Under the pieces are notes generated by a model. The model was not told where the DNA came from, did no database searches, and saw only the letters and a list, made by a program, of their open reading frames with translations. A stretch of DNA of 64,000 nucleotides. It comes from Proluteimonas flavola (lineage in GTDB: Bacteria; Pseudomonadota; Gammaproteobacteria; Xanthomonadales; Xanthomonadaceae). The stretch lies in NCBI RefSeq assembly GCF_021191705.1, contig NZ_JAIWPU010000031.1:24688-88687 (forward strand), read 5' to 3'. Both the position numbers and the translations under genes were made by a program. Positions 20,870-31,339 of the stretch are shown piece after piece. The first letter of the stretch is position 1, and each line of letters begins with the position of its first letter.

Positions 20870-22489
20870 TCAGTCGAGGGTCGCCGGCTTGGGCTGGCGT
20901 TGCAGCGACAGCAGGCCCACCAGCACCGCGAGCACCGCATAAGCGGCCGCGAACTGGAACGCGATTGCCTGGCGCAGGCCGTCGAGCTGCCACGGCAGCA
21001 CCAGCGCGCCGGTCGGATGCACCGAATGGATCACGCCGAACAGCGTGGCCACCGCGGCCGCCAGCAGGGTCGCGACCGCGACGCCGCTGCGCCTGTCGAC
21101 CAGCGCGACCAGCGCGGTCGCCCACAGCATCGCGGTGATGATGAAGCCGTTGCCGAGCACCACGATCGTCGCCATCTCCGGCAGGCCGTGGCCGGCATCG
21201 ACCTGCGCATACAGCGCGGCCATGCGCTCGGGATCGATCCACGCCGGATTGCCGAACTTGATGTTGAGCAGATAGGCGATCGCCGGCAGGAACGCCAGCG
21301 ACACCGCGATCGCATGTTCGCGCTTCGTGCTGTGGAAGGCCTGCACGGTGATGTCGATGCCGACGAAGACGATGATCGGCGCGAGCACCGCGACCGGCAG
21401 CCACTGCACGAGACCCGACACGAGGCCGAGCATGCCGCCGAGGCCGATGAAGAGACCTGTCAGCAGCGTGTAACCGGTGCGCGCGCCCATGTGCTTGTAG
21501 GCCGGCTGGCCGATGTAGGGTGTGGTCTGCGCGACGCCGCCGCAGACGCCGGCAACCAGCGTCGACACGGCCTCGACCAGCAGCACGTCGCGCGTGCGGT
21601 AATCGTCGCCGGCGGCGCGGGCGCTCTCGCTGACGTTGATGCCGCCCACGACCATCAGCAGGCCGAACGGCAGCAGCAGCGACAGATACGGCAATGTCGC
21701 CGGCAGGCCCTCGATGAAACCGAGGTTCGGCCACGGCAGCGCGGGCGCGGGCCAGCTGGCATCGGGCAATGCGAAGCCCGGCGACAGGCCGGCGAGCCCG
21801 AGGCCGTAGTACAGCGCGAGGCCGACGAGCAAAGCGAACGGCACGCCGGGCAGGCGCAGCGGCACCGGGCCGCGCGCGACCAGCACGTACAGCAGCAGGC
21901 CGAGCGTCGCGAAGCCGGCGACCGGCGAGCGCAGCGTTTCGATCAGCGGCAGGAAGCCGAGCAGCATCAGCGCCGCGCCGCCGATCGAGCCCAGCAGCGC
22001 CGCACGCGGCACGACGCGGGTGATCCAGTCGCCGGCGAACGACAGCACGAGTTTCAGCGCGCCCATCACCACCAGCGAGGCCATGCCCAGCTGCCAGGTC
22101 GCGATGCCGGCGGCGTCGGCGTCCAGGCCCTGCTGGCGAAACGCGAGATACGCGGGGCCGAGCACCAGCAGCGCCATGCCGATGCTGGTCGGCGCATCGA
22201 GGCCGAGCGGCATCGCGGTGACATCGCTGCGGCCGGTGCGCCGTGCGAGGCGTCGCGCCATCCACGTGTAGATCAGGTTGCCGACCAGCACGCCGAACGC
22301 GGTGCCCGGGAACATGCGCCCGAACACGATGTCGGCCGGCACCCCGAAGATCCCGACCAGCGCCGCGGCGATGAAGCCGAGGATGGACAGGTTGTCGACG
22401 ACGAGGCCGAAGAAGCCGTTGATGTCGCCGGGGACGAACCAGCGGGGCGATGCGTGCGAAGCGCGTGCGGGATTCGGCGCAGAAGACAT
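20870..22489 (-). CDS. NCS2/AzgA-like nucleobase permease family protein
   Basis: A 539-residue polytopic inner-membrane protein with about 12-14 hydrophobic segments. The N-terminus WFVPGDINGFFGLVVDNLSI, the MPLGLDAPTSIGMALLVLGP stretch and the central VVGGINVSESARAAGDDYRT resemble the xanthine/uracil permease superfamily (COG2252-like). The solute cannot be assigned. It lies 273 bases downstream of a TonB receptor and a DUF3574 lipoprotein on the same strand, so the three could form one uptake route. A GTCATTCC-type inverted repeat lies in the gap. Confidence 0.75.
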   Translation of the reverse strand: MSSAPNPARASHASPRWFVPGDINGFFGLVVDNLSILGFIAAALVGIFGVPADIVFGRMFPGTAFGVLVGNLIYTWMARRLARRTGRSDVTAMPLGLDAPTSIGMALLVLGPAYLAFRQQGLDADAAGIATWQLGMASLVVMGALKLVLSFAGDWITRVVPRAALLGSIGGAALMLLGFLPLIETLRSPVAGFATLGLLLYVLVARGPVPLRLPGVPFALLVGLALYYGLGLAGLSPGFALPDASWPAPALPWPNLGFIEGLPATLPYLSLLLPFGLLMVVGGINVSESARAAGDDYRTRDVLLVEAVSTLVAGVCGGVAQTTPYIGQPAYKHMGARTGYTLLTGLFIGLGGMLGLVSGLVQWLPVAVLAPIIVFVGIDITVQAFHSTKREHAIAVSLAFLPAIAYLLNIKFGNPAWIDPERMAALYAQVDAGHGLPEMATIVVLGNGFIITAMLWATALVALVDRRSGVAVATLLAAAVATLFGVIHSVHPTGALVLPWQLDGLRQAIAFQFAAAYAVLAVLVGLLSLQRQPKPATLD

Positions 22490-22562
22490 AGCGGTCCTTG
22501 AAACTGTTTTCAGAAGTCGCCGGACTTGCAGCCGACGACGCGCCTCGGGATATCGATTGAAG

Positions 22563-22673
22563 CGTCATTCCGGCGAAAGCCGGAATCCAGCGCCTTATGC
22601 ATTTCGTATTGACCCGCGCGCAGGGTGGGTAGCAAGCGGAAGTCACTGGATTCCGGCTTTCGCCGGAATGACG
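22563..22673. repeat. GTCATTCC-type inverted repeat, 28-bp arms
   Basis: The left arm begins CGTCATTCCGGCGAAAGCCG and ends AATCCAG (22563-22590); the right arm 22646-22673 is its exact complement. The 55-base centre is unrelated to that of the copies at 31255 and 61838, and the arms use CCGGCGAAAGCCGG instead of CCCGCGAAGGCGGG. It lies between the TonB receptor and the permease. Confidence 0.85.
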
Positions 22674-22762
22674 AGGGCAGGATTCACGCGCAACCGTAAT
22701 CTCGTCGCACGCCCCAAAAGTCTCAAGTTCCGTTACGGAAATCGTGATGGAGGCAAACCACT

Positions 22763-25036
22763 TCAGAACTTCGCCGTGAACTCCACGCCCCAGGTCCGTG
22801 GTTCGTTGATGAACCCCGTCAGGTTGTTGAAGTCGATGCCGCCGACGATGCGCGTGCTGTCGGTGATGTTGCGGCCGAACACGGCGAGGTCGTAATTGCC
22901 CTGGTTCCAGTTCGTGCCCACGCGCAGGCCGCCTTCCAGCGACGAACGCCCGCGGAACTCGGGCGATTCGTACAGGAAGAAGTTGACCTGCCCGCGGTAG
23001 GCCCAGTCGGTGTAGACGTAGAACTCGGCGTCGTCGCCCACCGGTACGCCCCAGCGCGCGGTGAGGTTGTGGATCCACTTCGGCGCCTGCGGCAGCGGGT
23101 TGCCGTCGACGCGGGCGAAGGTCTCGCCGTCGATGACGACGGTCGGGTCGGCGATCGTGCAGCCACCGCCGCAGACCGCGACCGCGAGGTCCGGATCGCG
23201 GATCTCGGTGTCGTTGTAGCTCGTGCCCCAGGTCACCAGCAGCGTGTCGGTAAGCCAGGCCTGCACGTCGAGTTCGGCGCCCTGGCCGATCGATTTGTCG
23301 GCGTTGAGCAGGATCGCCTGGTTGGTCGCGCCGCCGACGGCGATCAGCTGCTGGCCGTCGACGTCGTAGCGGAACAGGTTGAAGCCGATGCGGCCGCGGC
23401 GGTCCCACAGGTCCGCCTTGATGCCGACCTCGTACGAAATCACTTCTTCCGAATCGGCGACCGAGATGCCGCCGAACGCGAGACGGCCCTGGATCGACGG
23501 CGCTCGGAAACCCCTGGCGACGCGGCCGTAGAGGTTCACGTCGTCGTTGAGCGCGTAGACCGCGCTCGCGTCCCAGCTGACGTCGTCGACATCGGTGGTC
23601 TCGAAGAACGGGCCGCCGACCGGCGTGCCGAAGGGCACCGCCTGCAGCACGCTGGCGCTGAAATCCTTCTTGTCCTGCGTATAGCGCAGGCCGCCGCGCA
23701 GCTTGAGCTTCTCGTTGACGTCGTACTCGCCGGACGCGAACAGCGCCCACGCGGTATTGCGCTGTTCCTGCACGGCGTGGCCGGTCTGCGGATTGCCGGG
23801 CGCGAGCGAGTCGTAGTTGAGGCTGTCGACGGTCAGTTCCTCGCGGAACCAGAACGCGCCGGCCTGCCAGTCGAAGGGACCATCGAGATTGGACTCGATG
23901 CGCACTTCCTGGGTGATCTGCTTGTGGTCGGGAATGCCGTCGGCCGATTCGGACGCGAACGGAATGACGCCAGGGCCGGAATCGGGCAGGAACACCGCGC
24001 CGTAACCACCGTCGATGTCGCCGCGGTTCAAGGATTCCAGGGTCTCGTAGCCGGTGATCGCGTACAGGCTGTAGCGGCCGAAATCCCAGCGCAGGCGGGC
24101 GCTGCCGCCCCAGGTTTCGAGGTCGGAGAAATTGACGCCGTCGACCGAAACCGAATCGCGATCGAAGCCCAGCGCGAACCGGTTGCTGCCCGGCTCGACG
24201 AGGTTCGCGCGGAACAGGCGCGCGGTGCCGTTGAGATCGCGCCGGTGCAGATTGAACAGGCCTTCGAAGCCATCGCCCTCGTAGAGGAACTGCACGCGCG
24301 CGGCGGATTCGTCGTAGCCCTCGAAGCCGTCATTGGGCGCGCCGGCCAGGGTGTTGCGCACCGAATCGTCGCGGCGCTGGTACAGCGCCGATACGCGCGC
24401 CGACCAGCGCTCGGTCAATGCGCCGCCGACTGCGCCTTCGAAGTTCCACATGTTGTCGCTGCCGTAGGCCAGCTTGCCGTAACCCTCGAACTCCTGGCTC
24501 GGGCGGACCGAATCGAACTTCACCACGCCGGCCGGCGTATTGCGCCCGAACAGCGTGCCCTGCGGGCCGCGCAGCACTTCGACGCCGGCGATGTCGAACA
24601 CCGGGAAGCCCTTCAGCAGCGGGTTTTCCAGCACCACGTCGTCGTAGATCAGCGAGACCGGCTGCGAGGCATTGAGATCGAAGTCGGTATTGCCGAGACC
24701 GCGGATGTAGAAGCGCGGAAACGCGCGGCCGTAGCTCGATTCGATGTTGAGGCTGGGCACGCGGCCCGACAGGAAGCGGATGTCGGTGCCGCCGCTGCCG
24801 AGCACGCCGAGCTTCTCGGCATCGAGCGTGGTGATCGACACCGGCACGTCCTGGATGTTCTCCACGCGGCGCTGCGCGGTGACCTGCACCGCATCGAGCG
24901 TGGCGGCGCGTTCCTGCGGCGCGGCGGCGGGCGTGGCCGCATCCTGCGCGAAGACCCCCGCCGGCAGGGCGCACGCGAGTGCGAGGGCAAGTCGGGCGGG
25001 ACGGAGCGCGGTCTGGCGGGCGCGGCTGGACGACAT
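22763..25036 (-). CDS. TonB-dependent receptor, FecA/FpvA-like plug
   Basis: A 757-residue outer-membrane receptor of a different subfamily from the 2488/5091/25782 group. The signal peptide ends PAGVFAQDA, followed by LDAVQVTAQRRVENIQDVPV, the start typical of Sphingomonas/Caulobacter-type receptors. The plug has RFYIRGLGNTDFD and VEVLRGPQGTLFGRNTPAGV, and the barrel ends in FTAKF. ATG 25036 is preceded by GAGGTG at good spacing. It follows a DUF3574 lipoprotein gene by 38 bases, and a nucleobase-type permease lies downstream. Together they suggest import of a purine-like or similar small molecule, which is an inference from position. Confidence 0.88.
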   Translation of the reverse strand: MSSSRARQTALRPARLALALACALPAGVFAQDAATPAAAPQERAATLDAVQVTAQRRVENIQDVPVSITTLDAEKLGVLGSGGTDIRFLSGRVPSLNIESSYGRAFPRFYIRGLGNTDFDLNASQPVSLIYDDVVLENPLLKGFPVFDIAGVEVLRGPQGTLFGRNTPAGVVKFDSVRPSQEFEGYGKLAYGSDNMWNFEGAVGGALTERWSARVSALYQRRDDSVRNTLAGAPNDGFEGYDESAARVQFLYEGDGFEGLFNLHRRDLNGTARLFRANLVEPGSNRFALGFDRDSVSVDGVNFSDLETWGGSARLRWDFGRYSLYAITGYETLESLNRGDIDGGYGAVFLPDSGPGVIPFASESADGIPDHKQITQEVRIESNLDGPFDWQAGAFWFREELTVDSLNYDSLAPGNPQTGHAVQEQRNTAWALFASGEYDVNEKLKLRGGLRYTQDKKDFSASVLQAVPFGTPVGGPFFETTDVDDVSWDASAVYALNDDVNLYGRVARGFRAPSIQGRLAFGGISVADSEEVISYEVGIKADLWDRRGRIGFNLFRYDVDGQQLIAVGGATNQAILLNADKSIGQGAELDVQAWLTDTLLVTWGTSYNDTEIRDPDLAVAVCGGGCTIADPTVVIDGETFARVDGNPLPQAPKWIHNLTARWGVPVGDDAEFYVYTDWAYRGQVNFFLYESPEFRGRSSLEGGLRVGTNWNQGNYDLAVFGRNITDSTRIVGGIDFNNLTGFINEPRTWGVEFTAKF

Positions 25037-25074
25037 GGGGAACACCTCGGCGGGCAGGGTGTGGCGCGGGATGA

Positions 25075-25554
25075 TCAGAACGAGACGTCGGCGTGCAGCT
25101 GCGAGCGCAGCACCGACAGATGACCGGTTTCCTGTTTCCATGCGGTGCGGATGGCCTCGATCGCGGCGGCCTGCTCCGGCGTATCGGGATGATGCACCAC
25201 CAGTTCCTTGGAGCGCAGGCGCGACGGCGTGCTGGCGCCCGGCGGCAGCCACTGGCCGTAGACGTCGATCACGCTCAGGCCCTTGGGAAAGCGCGGGGTG
25301 ACTTCGCGGTCGAGGAAGTCGAGCCAGCGCTGTTCCGAGGCTGCGGTCTCCTCTGGCGAGGCTGCCCACTGGCCGGTCGCGAAGTACAGCTCGGTGCGCA
25401 CCCAGCCCCGGCCTTCGGCAGGTCGCGCCGCGTCGCCGTGATAGGCCGAGGTCACCACGGCCGGTACGCCGGGCGCCGGTGCGGGCGCGCTGGTGGCGCA
25501 GGCGGCGAGCGCCGACGCGGCGAGGATCGACAGCAACGGACGGAACAGGGACAT
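25075..25554 (-). CDS. DUF3574 lipoprotein
   Basis: A 159-residue protein with a lipoprotein signal, LAASALAACATS, whose Cys is at about residue 19. The mature part has WVRTELYFATGQ, WLDFLDREVTPRFPKGLSVI and SKELVVHHPDTPEQAAAIEAI, the pattern of DUF3574. No function is known for the family. It is the first gene of a likely unit with the TonB receptor that starts 38 bases later. It is divergent from the receptor at 25782 across 227 bases that must hold both promoters. Confidence 0.8.
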   Translation of the reverse strand: MSLFRPLLSILAASALAACATSAPAPAPGVPAVVTSAYHGDAARPAEGRGWVRTELYFATGQWAASPEETAASEQRWLDFLDREVTPRFPKGLSVIDVYGQWLPPGASTPSRLRSKELVVHHPDTPEQAAAIEAIRTAWKQETGHLSVLRSQLHADVSF

Positions 25555-25781
25555 GGCGACGGCCGGGACATGCGGGGCCGCCATGCTAGAGGCGTGGACG
25601 GCCGGGAATTGTTGCAGCGCCGCAACACTGTATCGCTCGATCCGGATGGACGTATGAATAACAGACGTGCTCAATGGCGGACCGGCCGCGCCCTGCGCGG
25701 TCACTGGTGCCGGGCGCCACGTCGCCCTCCCCGGATCGGCGCCCGGCACCGCCCCTCTCCCCGCCTCCGCCAGGAAATGCC

Positions 25782-28229
25782 ATGCCCATGCCGTCCGCCC
25801 GCCGCCTCGTCTCCACCCCCCTGGCGCTGGCCATCGCATGCGGCCTGGCCCTGCCGGCTGCGGCGCAGACCGCCGACACCGACGGCGCGACACGCCTGGA
25901 TGCGGTGATCGTCACCGGCACCCGCGCGACCGATCGCACGGTGCTCGAATCCACCTCGCCGATCGACGTGCTCGAGGCGGACGACCTGCGCCGCGCCGGT
26001 GCGGTCAACGGCGAACTCGGCGCTGCGCTGCAGGCGCTGCTGCCGTCGTTCAACATCCCGCGCCAGTCGAACTCCGGCGGCGCCGACCACATCCGCGCCG
26101 CGCAGCTGCGTGGCCTGTCGCCCGACCAGGTGCTGGTGCTGGTCAACGGCAAGCGCCGCCATGTCTCGTCGCTGGTGACCACGGGTTCGAAGGTCGGCCG
26201 CGGCACCACGCCGGTGGATTTCAACGCGATTCCGCTCAGCGCGATCAAGCGCATCGAAGTGCTGCGCGACGGCGCGGGCGCGCAGTACGGCGCCGATGCG
26301 GTCGCCGGCGTGATCAACATCATCCTCGACGACGGCGGCGATGGCGGCGCGATCGAAGCCAGCTACGGCGCGCACCACACCAGGCTCGAACCGATCGACC
26401 GCAGGCTCACCGACGGCCAGAGCGCATCGCTCGCGGCGAAGGTCGGCACCGCGCTCGGCGACGACGGCTTCCTGCGCGTGGGCCTGGAATACAAGGCACT
26501 CTCGCCGACCAACCGCGCCGGCTTCGACCAGGTTCCGCCGTGGGACCAGACGCCGCGCAACCTCGCCCTGCAGGGCCAGCGCAACTATCACCACGGCAAC
26601 GGCGCGGCCAGGGACATCAACGGCTGGCTCAACACCGAGATCGCACTCGGCGAGTCCGCGACGTTCTACGCGTTCGGCACGTACCACCAGCGCGACACCG
26701 AAGGCGCGAACTATTTCCGCTATCCCGACGGCGAAGCGAACTGGCTCGAGGTGTATCCGAACGGCTTCCGCCCGGTGTCGATCGGCGAGAACCTCGATGT
26801 TGCCGGTGTCGCCGGCGTGCGCGCGCAGTGGGGCGAGTGGGATGTCGACGCCAGCCTCAACCACGGCCGCAACGCGTTCACCTATCGCCTGCGCGATTCG
26901 ATCAATGCCTCGCTCGGCCCGTCGAGCCCGACGCGCTTCAAGACCGGCGACTACGCGTTCGACCAGACGCTGGCCAACGTCGACGTCAGCCGCCTGTTCG
27001 CGCAGGGCGACAACCTGCACACCTTCGCCACCGGCGTGGAATTCCGCGTCGAGAACTACGAGACCGGTGCCGGCGATCCGGCGAGCTATGCGGCCGGTCC
27101 GTTCACCGATCGCCCGACCGGCTCACAGGCCGGCGGCGGCCTGACCCCGCAGGACGAGGCCGACCTCGACCGCGATGTCGCCAGCGTCTACGCCAGCGTG
27201 TCGAGCAGCTTCGGCGAGAAGCTCAGCACCGACGCCGCAGTGCGCTACGAGCACTACAGCGACTTCGGCGGCGAAGTGACCGGCAAGCTCGCCGCGCGCT
27301 ACGAGTTCGTGCCGGCGTTCGCGCTGCGTGGCGCGCTGTCGAAGAACTTCCGCGCACCGTCGCTCGGCCAGATCGGCTACGAGTCCACCGGCACCGGCTA
27401 CAACGCCGCCGGCCAGCTGATCCAGAGCCGCCTGCTGTCGGTGAACAACCCGATCGCCCGCGCGCTTGGCGCGACCGACCTCACGCCCGAGCAGTCGATC
27501 AACGCCAGCCTCGGCTTCACCAGCCGCGTCGGAGAGACCTTCGATTTCTCGCTGGATCTGTTCCAGATCGACATCGACGACCGCGTCGCGCTGTCGGAAG
27601 CGATCACCAGCGATGCGCTGACCGACTTCATCGACGCCGAATTCGGCGTGCCGGGTGTGCAGAGCGTCAGCTTCTTCACCAATGCCGCCGACACGCGCAC
27701 GCGCGGCGCCGAGGCCGTCGCCAACTGGCGCCATCCGCTGGCCGGCGGTTCGCTGCTGCTGACCGGCACCTGGAGCTATGCCGACACCGAGATCAAGCGC
27801 ATCGTCGCGACGCCGGCCGCGCTGTCGGCGGTGGTGCCGGACGCGGTGCTGTTCGGCGTCGAGGAAAGCAATACGCTGACCGACGCCGCCCCGCGCACGC
27901 GCTCGGCCTTCACCGGCACCTGGGCGAACGACCGCTGGAACCTGCTCGCCCGCGTGACCCGCCACGGCAGCACCAAGCGCGTCTTCAACTTCGGCGGCGG
28001 CTTCGAGCCCGAGCAGGTCTACGGCGCGAAATGGCAGCTCGATGCGGAAGCGGAAGTGCGCCTCGGCGAGAAGTGGACGCTCGCCATCGGCGGCCAGAAC
28101 CTGACCGACGAATACGCCGACCTGTCGAACGAGGACATCTTCTACTTCGGCAACCTGCCCTACGACGTGCTGTCGGGCATCGGCAGCAGCGGCGCGTACT
28201 ACTACACGCGGGTGCGGTACGCGTTCTGA
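25782..28229 (+). CDS. TonB-dependent receptor, paralogue of the 2488/5091 pair
   Basis: An 815-residue receptor of the same subfamily as the tandem pair near the left edge. The signal peptide ends ALPAAAQ, followed by LDAVIVTGTRATDRTVLEST. The plug motifs are IRAAQLRGLSPDQVLVLVNG and IEVLRDGAGAQYGADAVAGV; the barrel includes FRAPSLGQIGYES and ends VRYAF. ATG 25782 has CAGGA six bases upstream; an in-frame ATG at 25788 is possible. It is divergent from the DUF3574 unit. A paired-hairpin repeat starts 35 bases after the stop. Substrate unknown. Confidence 0.9.
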   Translation: MPMPSARRLVSTPLALAIACGLALPAAAQTADTDGATRLDAVIVTGTRATDRTVLESTSPIDVLEADDLRRAGAVNGELGAALQALLPSFNIPRQSNSGGADHIRAAQLRGLSPDQVLVLVNGKRRHVSSLVTTGSKVGRGTTPVDFNAIPLSAIKRIEVLRDGAGAQYGADAVAGVINIILDDGGDGGAIEASYGAHHTRLEPIDRRLTDGQSASLAAKVGTALGDDGFLRVGLEYKALSPTNRAGFDQVPPWDQTPRNLALQGQRNYHHGNGAARDINGWLNTEIALGESATFYAFGTYHQRDTEGANYFRYPDGEANWLEVYPNGFRPVSIGENLDVAGVAGVRAQWGEWDVDASLNHGRNAFTYRLRDSINASLGPSSPTRFKTGDYAFDQTLANVDVSRLFAQGDNLHTFATGVEFRVENYETGAGDPASYAAGPFTDRPTGSQAGGGLTPQDEADLDRDVASVYASVSSSFGEKLSTDAAVRYEHYSDFGGEVTGKLAARYEFVPAFALRGALSKNFRAPSLGQIGYESTGTGYNAAGQLIQSRLLSVNNPIARALGATDLTPEQSINASLGFTSRVGETFDFSLDLFQIDIDDRVALSEAITSDALTDFIDAEFGVPGVQSVSFFTNAADTRTRGAEAVANWRHPLAGGSLLLTGTWSYADTEIKRIVATPAALSAVVPDAVLFGVEESNTLTDAAPRTRSAFTGTWANDRWNLLARVTRHGSTKRVFNFGGGFEPEQVYGAKWQLDAEAEVRLGEKWTLAIGGQNLTDEYADLSNEDIFYFGNLPYDVLSGIGSSGAYYYTRVRYAF

Positions 28230-28264
28230 TCGAGGCGTCGCAGCCGCAGAGCGCATTACCTGCC

Positions 28265-28414
28265 CCTTCCCCCGCATGCGGGGGAAGGCTGGGATGGGGG
28301 CAAACCCTCCGATCGCTTGACGACGGACTTCAAGCAGACGTTTGGCTGAGATCGTTGTCAGCGCGTCGCTGAAAGTTCGCCCCCACCCAACCCTCCCCCG
28401 CAAGCGGGGGAGGG
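28265..28414. repeat. Paired-hairpin repeat between convergent genes
   Basis: The first hairpin is the perfect palindrome CCTTCCCCCGCA/TGCGGGGGAAGG (28265-28288) followed by CTGGGATGGGGGCAAAC. The mirror flank is GTTCGCCCCCACCCAACC and the second hairpin is CCCTCCCCCGC/GCGGGGGAGGG (28391-28414). It has the same architecture as 19515-19662. Its right end is one base from the pgeF stop codon. Confidence 0.72.
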
Positions 28415-28415
28415 C

Positions 28416-29176
28416 TTACGCGATCCACACCAGCGTCGCGATCCGCCCAGTGCGCGCATCCCGACGATGCGAAAAGAACGCATCCCGCTCAGCGATCGTG
28501 TCCCGGTCGCCGCCGTGGATCGCATCCACGCGGATTCCCAACGCCTCGAGACGCCGCTGCGCCAGCGCGTACAGATCGACGCGCCAATGCCCGTCACGCG
28601 TCGCCACGAACGCAGCCTCCGCGCCCGGATCGCCCGCGACGAATGCATCACGCACCTCCGCGCCAATCTCGTAGGACGCCGGTCCCGCTGCCGGCCCCAG
28701 CCACACCCGCAACTCTGCCGGCGAGGTCCGCATCGCCGCGACCGTCGCTTCGAGCACGCCCGCTGCCAGGCCGCGCCAGCCCGCGTGCGCAGCACCGATC
28801 TCACTGCCGTCATCGGCAGCGAACACGACCGGCAGGCAGTCGGCGGTGAGGATCGCGAGCACCACGCCCGCCTCCGACGTCACCGAGGCATCGGCCTCCA
28901 CCAGCACCTGCTGCGCATCGCCCGCCGGCGCGACGAAGCGCGCGACATCGACGCCGTGCACCTGTTGCAGCCAGTGCGGCGGCGATGGCAGGCCGGCGAT
29001 GTCGACCAGTGCGTCGCGATTGCGCGCGACCGCATCCGGCGCGTCACCGGCGGCGCTGCGGTGGTTGCCGAGATTGAAACTGTCGAACGGGGCCTGCGAC
29101 ACGCCGGCGCCATGGCGCAGCGTCGTCAGCGCCCGCACGCCGCGCGGCGCGGGCCAGGCGGCGTGCAGCAGCGCGC

Positions 29177-29180
<4 letters not shown>
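28416..29180 (-). CDS. pgeF: Peptidoglycan editing factor PgeF (multicopper oxidase-like, YfiH)
   Basis: A 254-residue protein of the laccase-domain/YfiH family, which in E. coli removes mis-incorporated L-Ser at position 1 of peptidoglycan stems. Hallmarks are [22 protein letters not shown] (metal His), [15 protein letters not shown] (Cys), [18 protein letters not shown] (His) and [12 protein letters not shown]. The start is GTG at 29180, overlapping the rluD stop as GTGA, so the two are translationally coupled. This rluD-pgeF pairing is common in proteobacteria. The stop codon abuts a paired-hairpin repeat. Confidence 0.92.
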
Positions 29181-30166
<986 letters not shown>

Positions 30167-30256
30167 CGGGACGGCTCGGGTTCAGGCGGGGAAAGCCGGG
30201 CGATCCGCCCGGACTGTTATTATCCGCAGTTCGTGCCCATACGCCCAAATGACCCC

Positions 30257-31126
30257 ATGACCCCACGCCCCGCCTCGCCGTTCCGCGCCCTGGCCCGCAC
30301 TTCGCTGCTCCTGCTGCTGGTCGTCATGGTCGCCACCGGCTGCTCCCGCGGCAACACCAAGGACGACGAGAATGAAGGCGTGCCCGTCGCCGAGCTCTAC
30401 CAGAAGGGCCACGACTCGATGCGCAAGGGCAACTGGAGCAACGGCGCCACCTCGTTCCGCCGCCTCGTCGCCCAGTACCCGTACGGTCCCTACACCGAGC
30501 AGGCGCTGGTCGAGACCGCGTACGCCAACTACAAGATGGGCAACAACGAGGAAGCGATCTCGGGCATCGACCGCTTCATCCGTACCTATCCCACGCACCG
30601 CAACATCCCCTACATGTACTACCTGCGCGGCCTGGTGAACTCCAACCGCGACACGGTGTTCCTGCAGCGCGTGTGGAGCCTGGACAGCAGCCGTCGCGAC
30701 CTCGCCTCGCCCAACCAGGCCTACGCGGACTTCAACACGGTCGCCGACCGCTATCCGAACAGCCGCTACGCCGCCGACGCGCGGGCGCGCATGGCGACGC
30801 TGCGCAACCTGTTCGCGCGTCACGAGATCGAGACCGGCCTGTACTACCTGCGCCGCGAGGCCTACGTGGCCGCCGCGCAGCGTGCGACCTACCTGCTCGA
30901 GACCTACCCGCAGAGCGAGTACCAGAACGACGCGGTCGCGCTGCTCGCGGCGAGCTACGCCAACCTCGGCAACGACACGCTGGCCGCCGATGCGCGTCGC
31001 GTGCTCGAGCGGAACGAACCGGATCACCCGTCGCTGACCGGCAAGTGGCCGAACGAGCCGTGGAAGATCCGCCGCCTCAACCCGTTCGCCAGCGAACGCA
31101 CCGCGATCGACAACGACCGCGACTGA
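30257..31126 (+). CDS. bamD: Outer membrane assembly lipoprotein BamD
   Basis: A 289-residue lipoprotein of the Bam complex that inserts beta-barrel proteins into the outer membrane. The lipobox is VVMVATGCSRG. TPR-like helices follow, with LYQKGHDSMRKGNWSNGATS, PYGPYTEQALVETAYANYKM, YYLRGLVNSNRDTVF and TYLLETYPQSEYQNDAVALL, as in BamD/YfiO. The usual proteobacterial length is about 245; the tail ending EPWKIRRLNPF is longer. ATG 30257 leads straight into the signal peptide. A strong terminator follows. Confidence 0.95.
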   Translation: MTPRPASPFRALARTSLLLLLVVMVATGCSRGNTKDDENEGVPVAELYQKGHDSMRKGNWSNGATSFRRLVAQYPYGPYTEQALVETAYANYKMGNNEEAISGIDRFIRTYPTHRNIPYMYYLRGLVNSNRDTVFLQRVWSLDSSRRDLASPNQAYADFNTVADRYPNSRYAADARARMATLRNLFARHEIETGLYYLRREAYVAAAQRATYLLETYPQSEYQNDAVALLAASYANLGNDTLAADARRVLERNEPDHPSLTGKWPNEPWKIRRLNPFASERTAIDNDRD

Positions 31127-31145
31127 GGTCGCAGGTTGTTGGATG

Positions 31146-31178
31146 AAAACGCCGCCTTCGGGCGGCGTTTTGCTTTTT
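31146..31178 (+). terminator. Rho-independent terminator after bamD
   Basis: AAAACGCCGCC, TTCG loop, GGCGGCGTTTT, then GCTTTTT. The tetraloop, 7-bp GC stem and U-tract are all textbook. It lies 19 bases after the stop. Confidence 0.93.
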
Positions 31179-31198
31179 GCGATCTGCGGGTCTTTGGC

Positions 31199-31236
31199 TG
31201 GCTTCGGCTTCGGCTTCGGCTTCGGTTTCGGCTTTG
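31199..31236. repeat. GGCTTC hexanucleotide tract
   Basis: Six or so imperfect units of GGCTTC/GGTTTC/GGCTTT. A related GCTTTG tract resumes at 31341-31360 after the inverted repeat at 31255, so this looks like one tract split by an insertion. A mirror tract lies at 31919-31985. Confidence 0.7.
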
Positions 31237-31254
31237 ACAGCTTGGCTCCCCTGC

Positions 31255-31339
31255 CGTCATTCCCGCGAAGGCGGGAATCCAAGGACTTTAGGTTTCGAAG
31301 GCACGACGTCCTTGGATTCCCGCCTTCGCGGGAATGACG
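31255..31339. repeat. GTCATTCC-type inverted repeat, 32-bp perfect arms
   Basis: The left arm 31255-31286 begins CGTCATTCCCGCGAAGGCGG and continues GAATCCAAGGAC; the right arm 31308-31339 is its exact complement. The 21-base centre, with TTTAGGTTTCGAAGGCACG, is recognisable in reverse orientation in the centre of the element at 61838. It interrupts the hexanucleotide tract. Confidence 0.88.
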
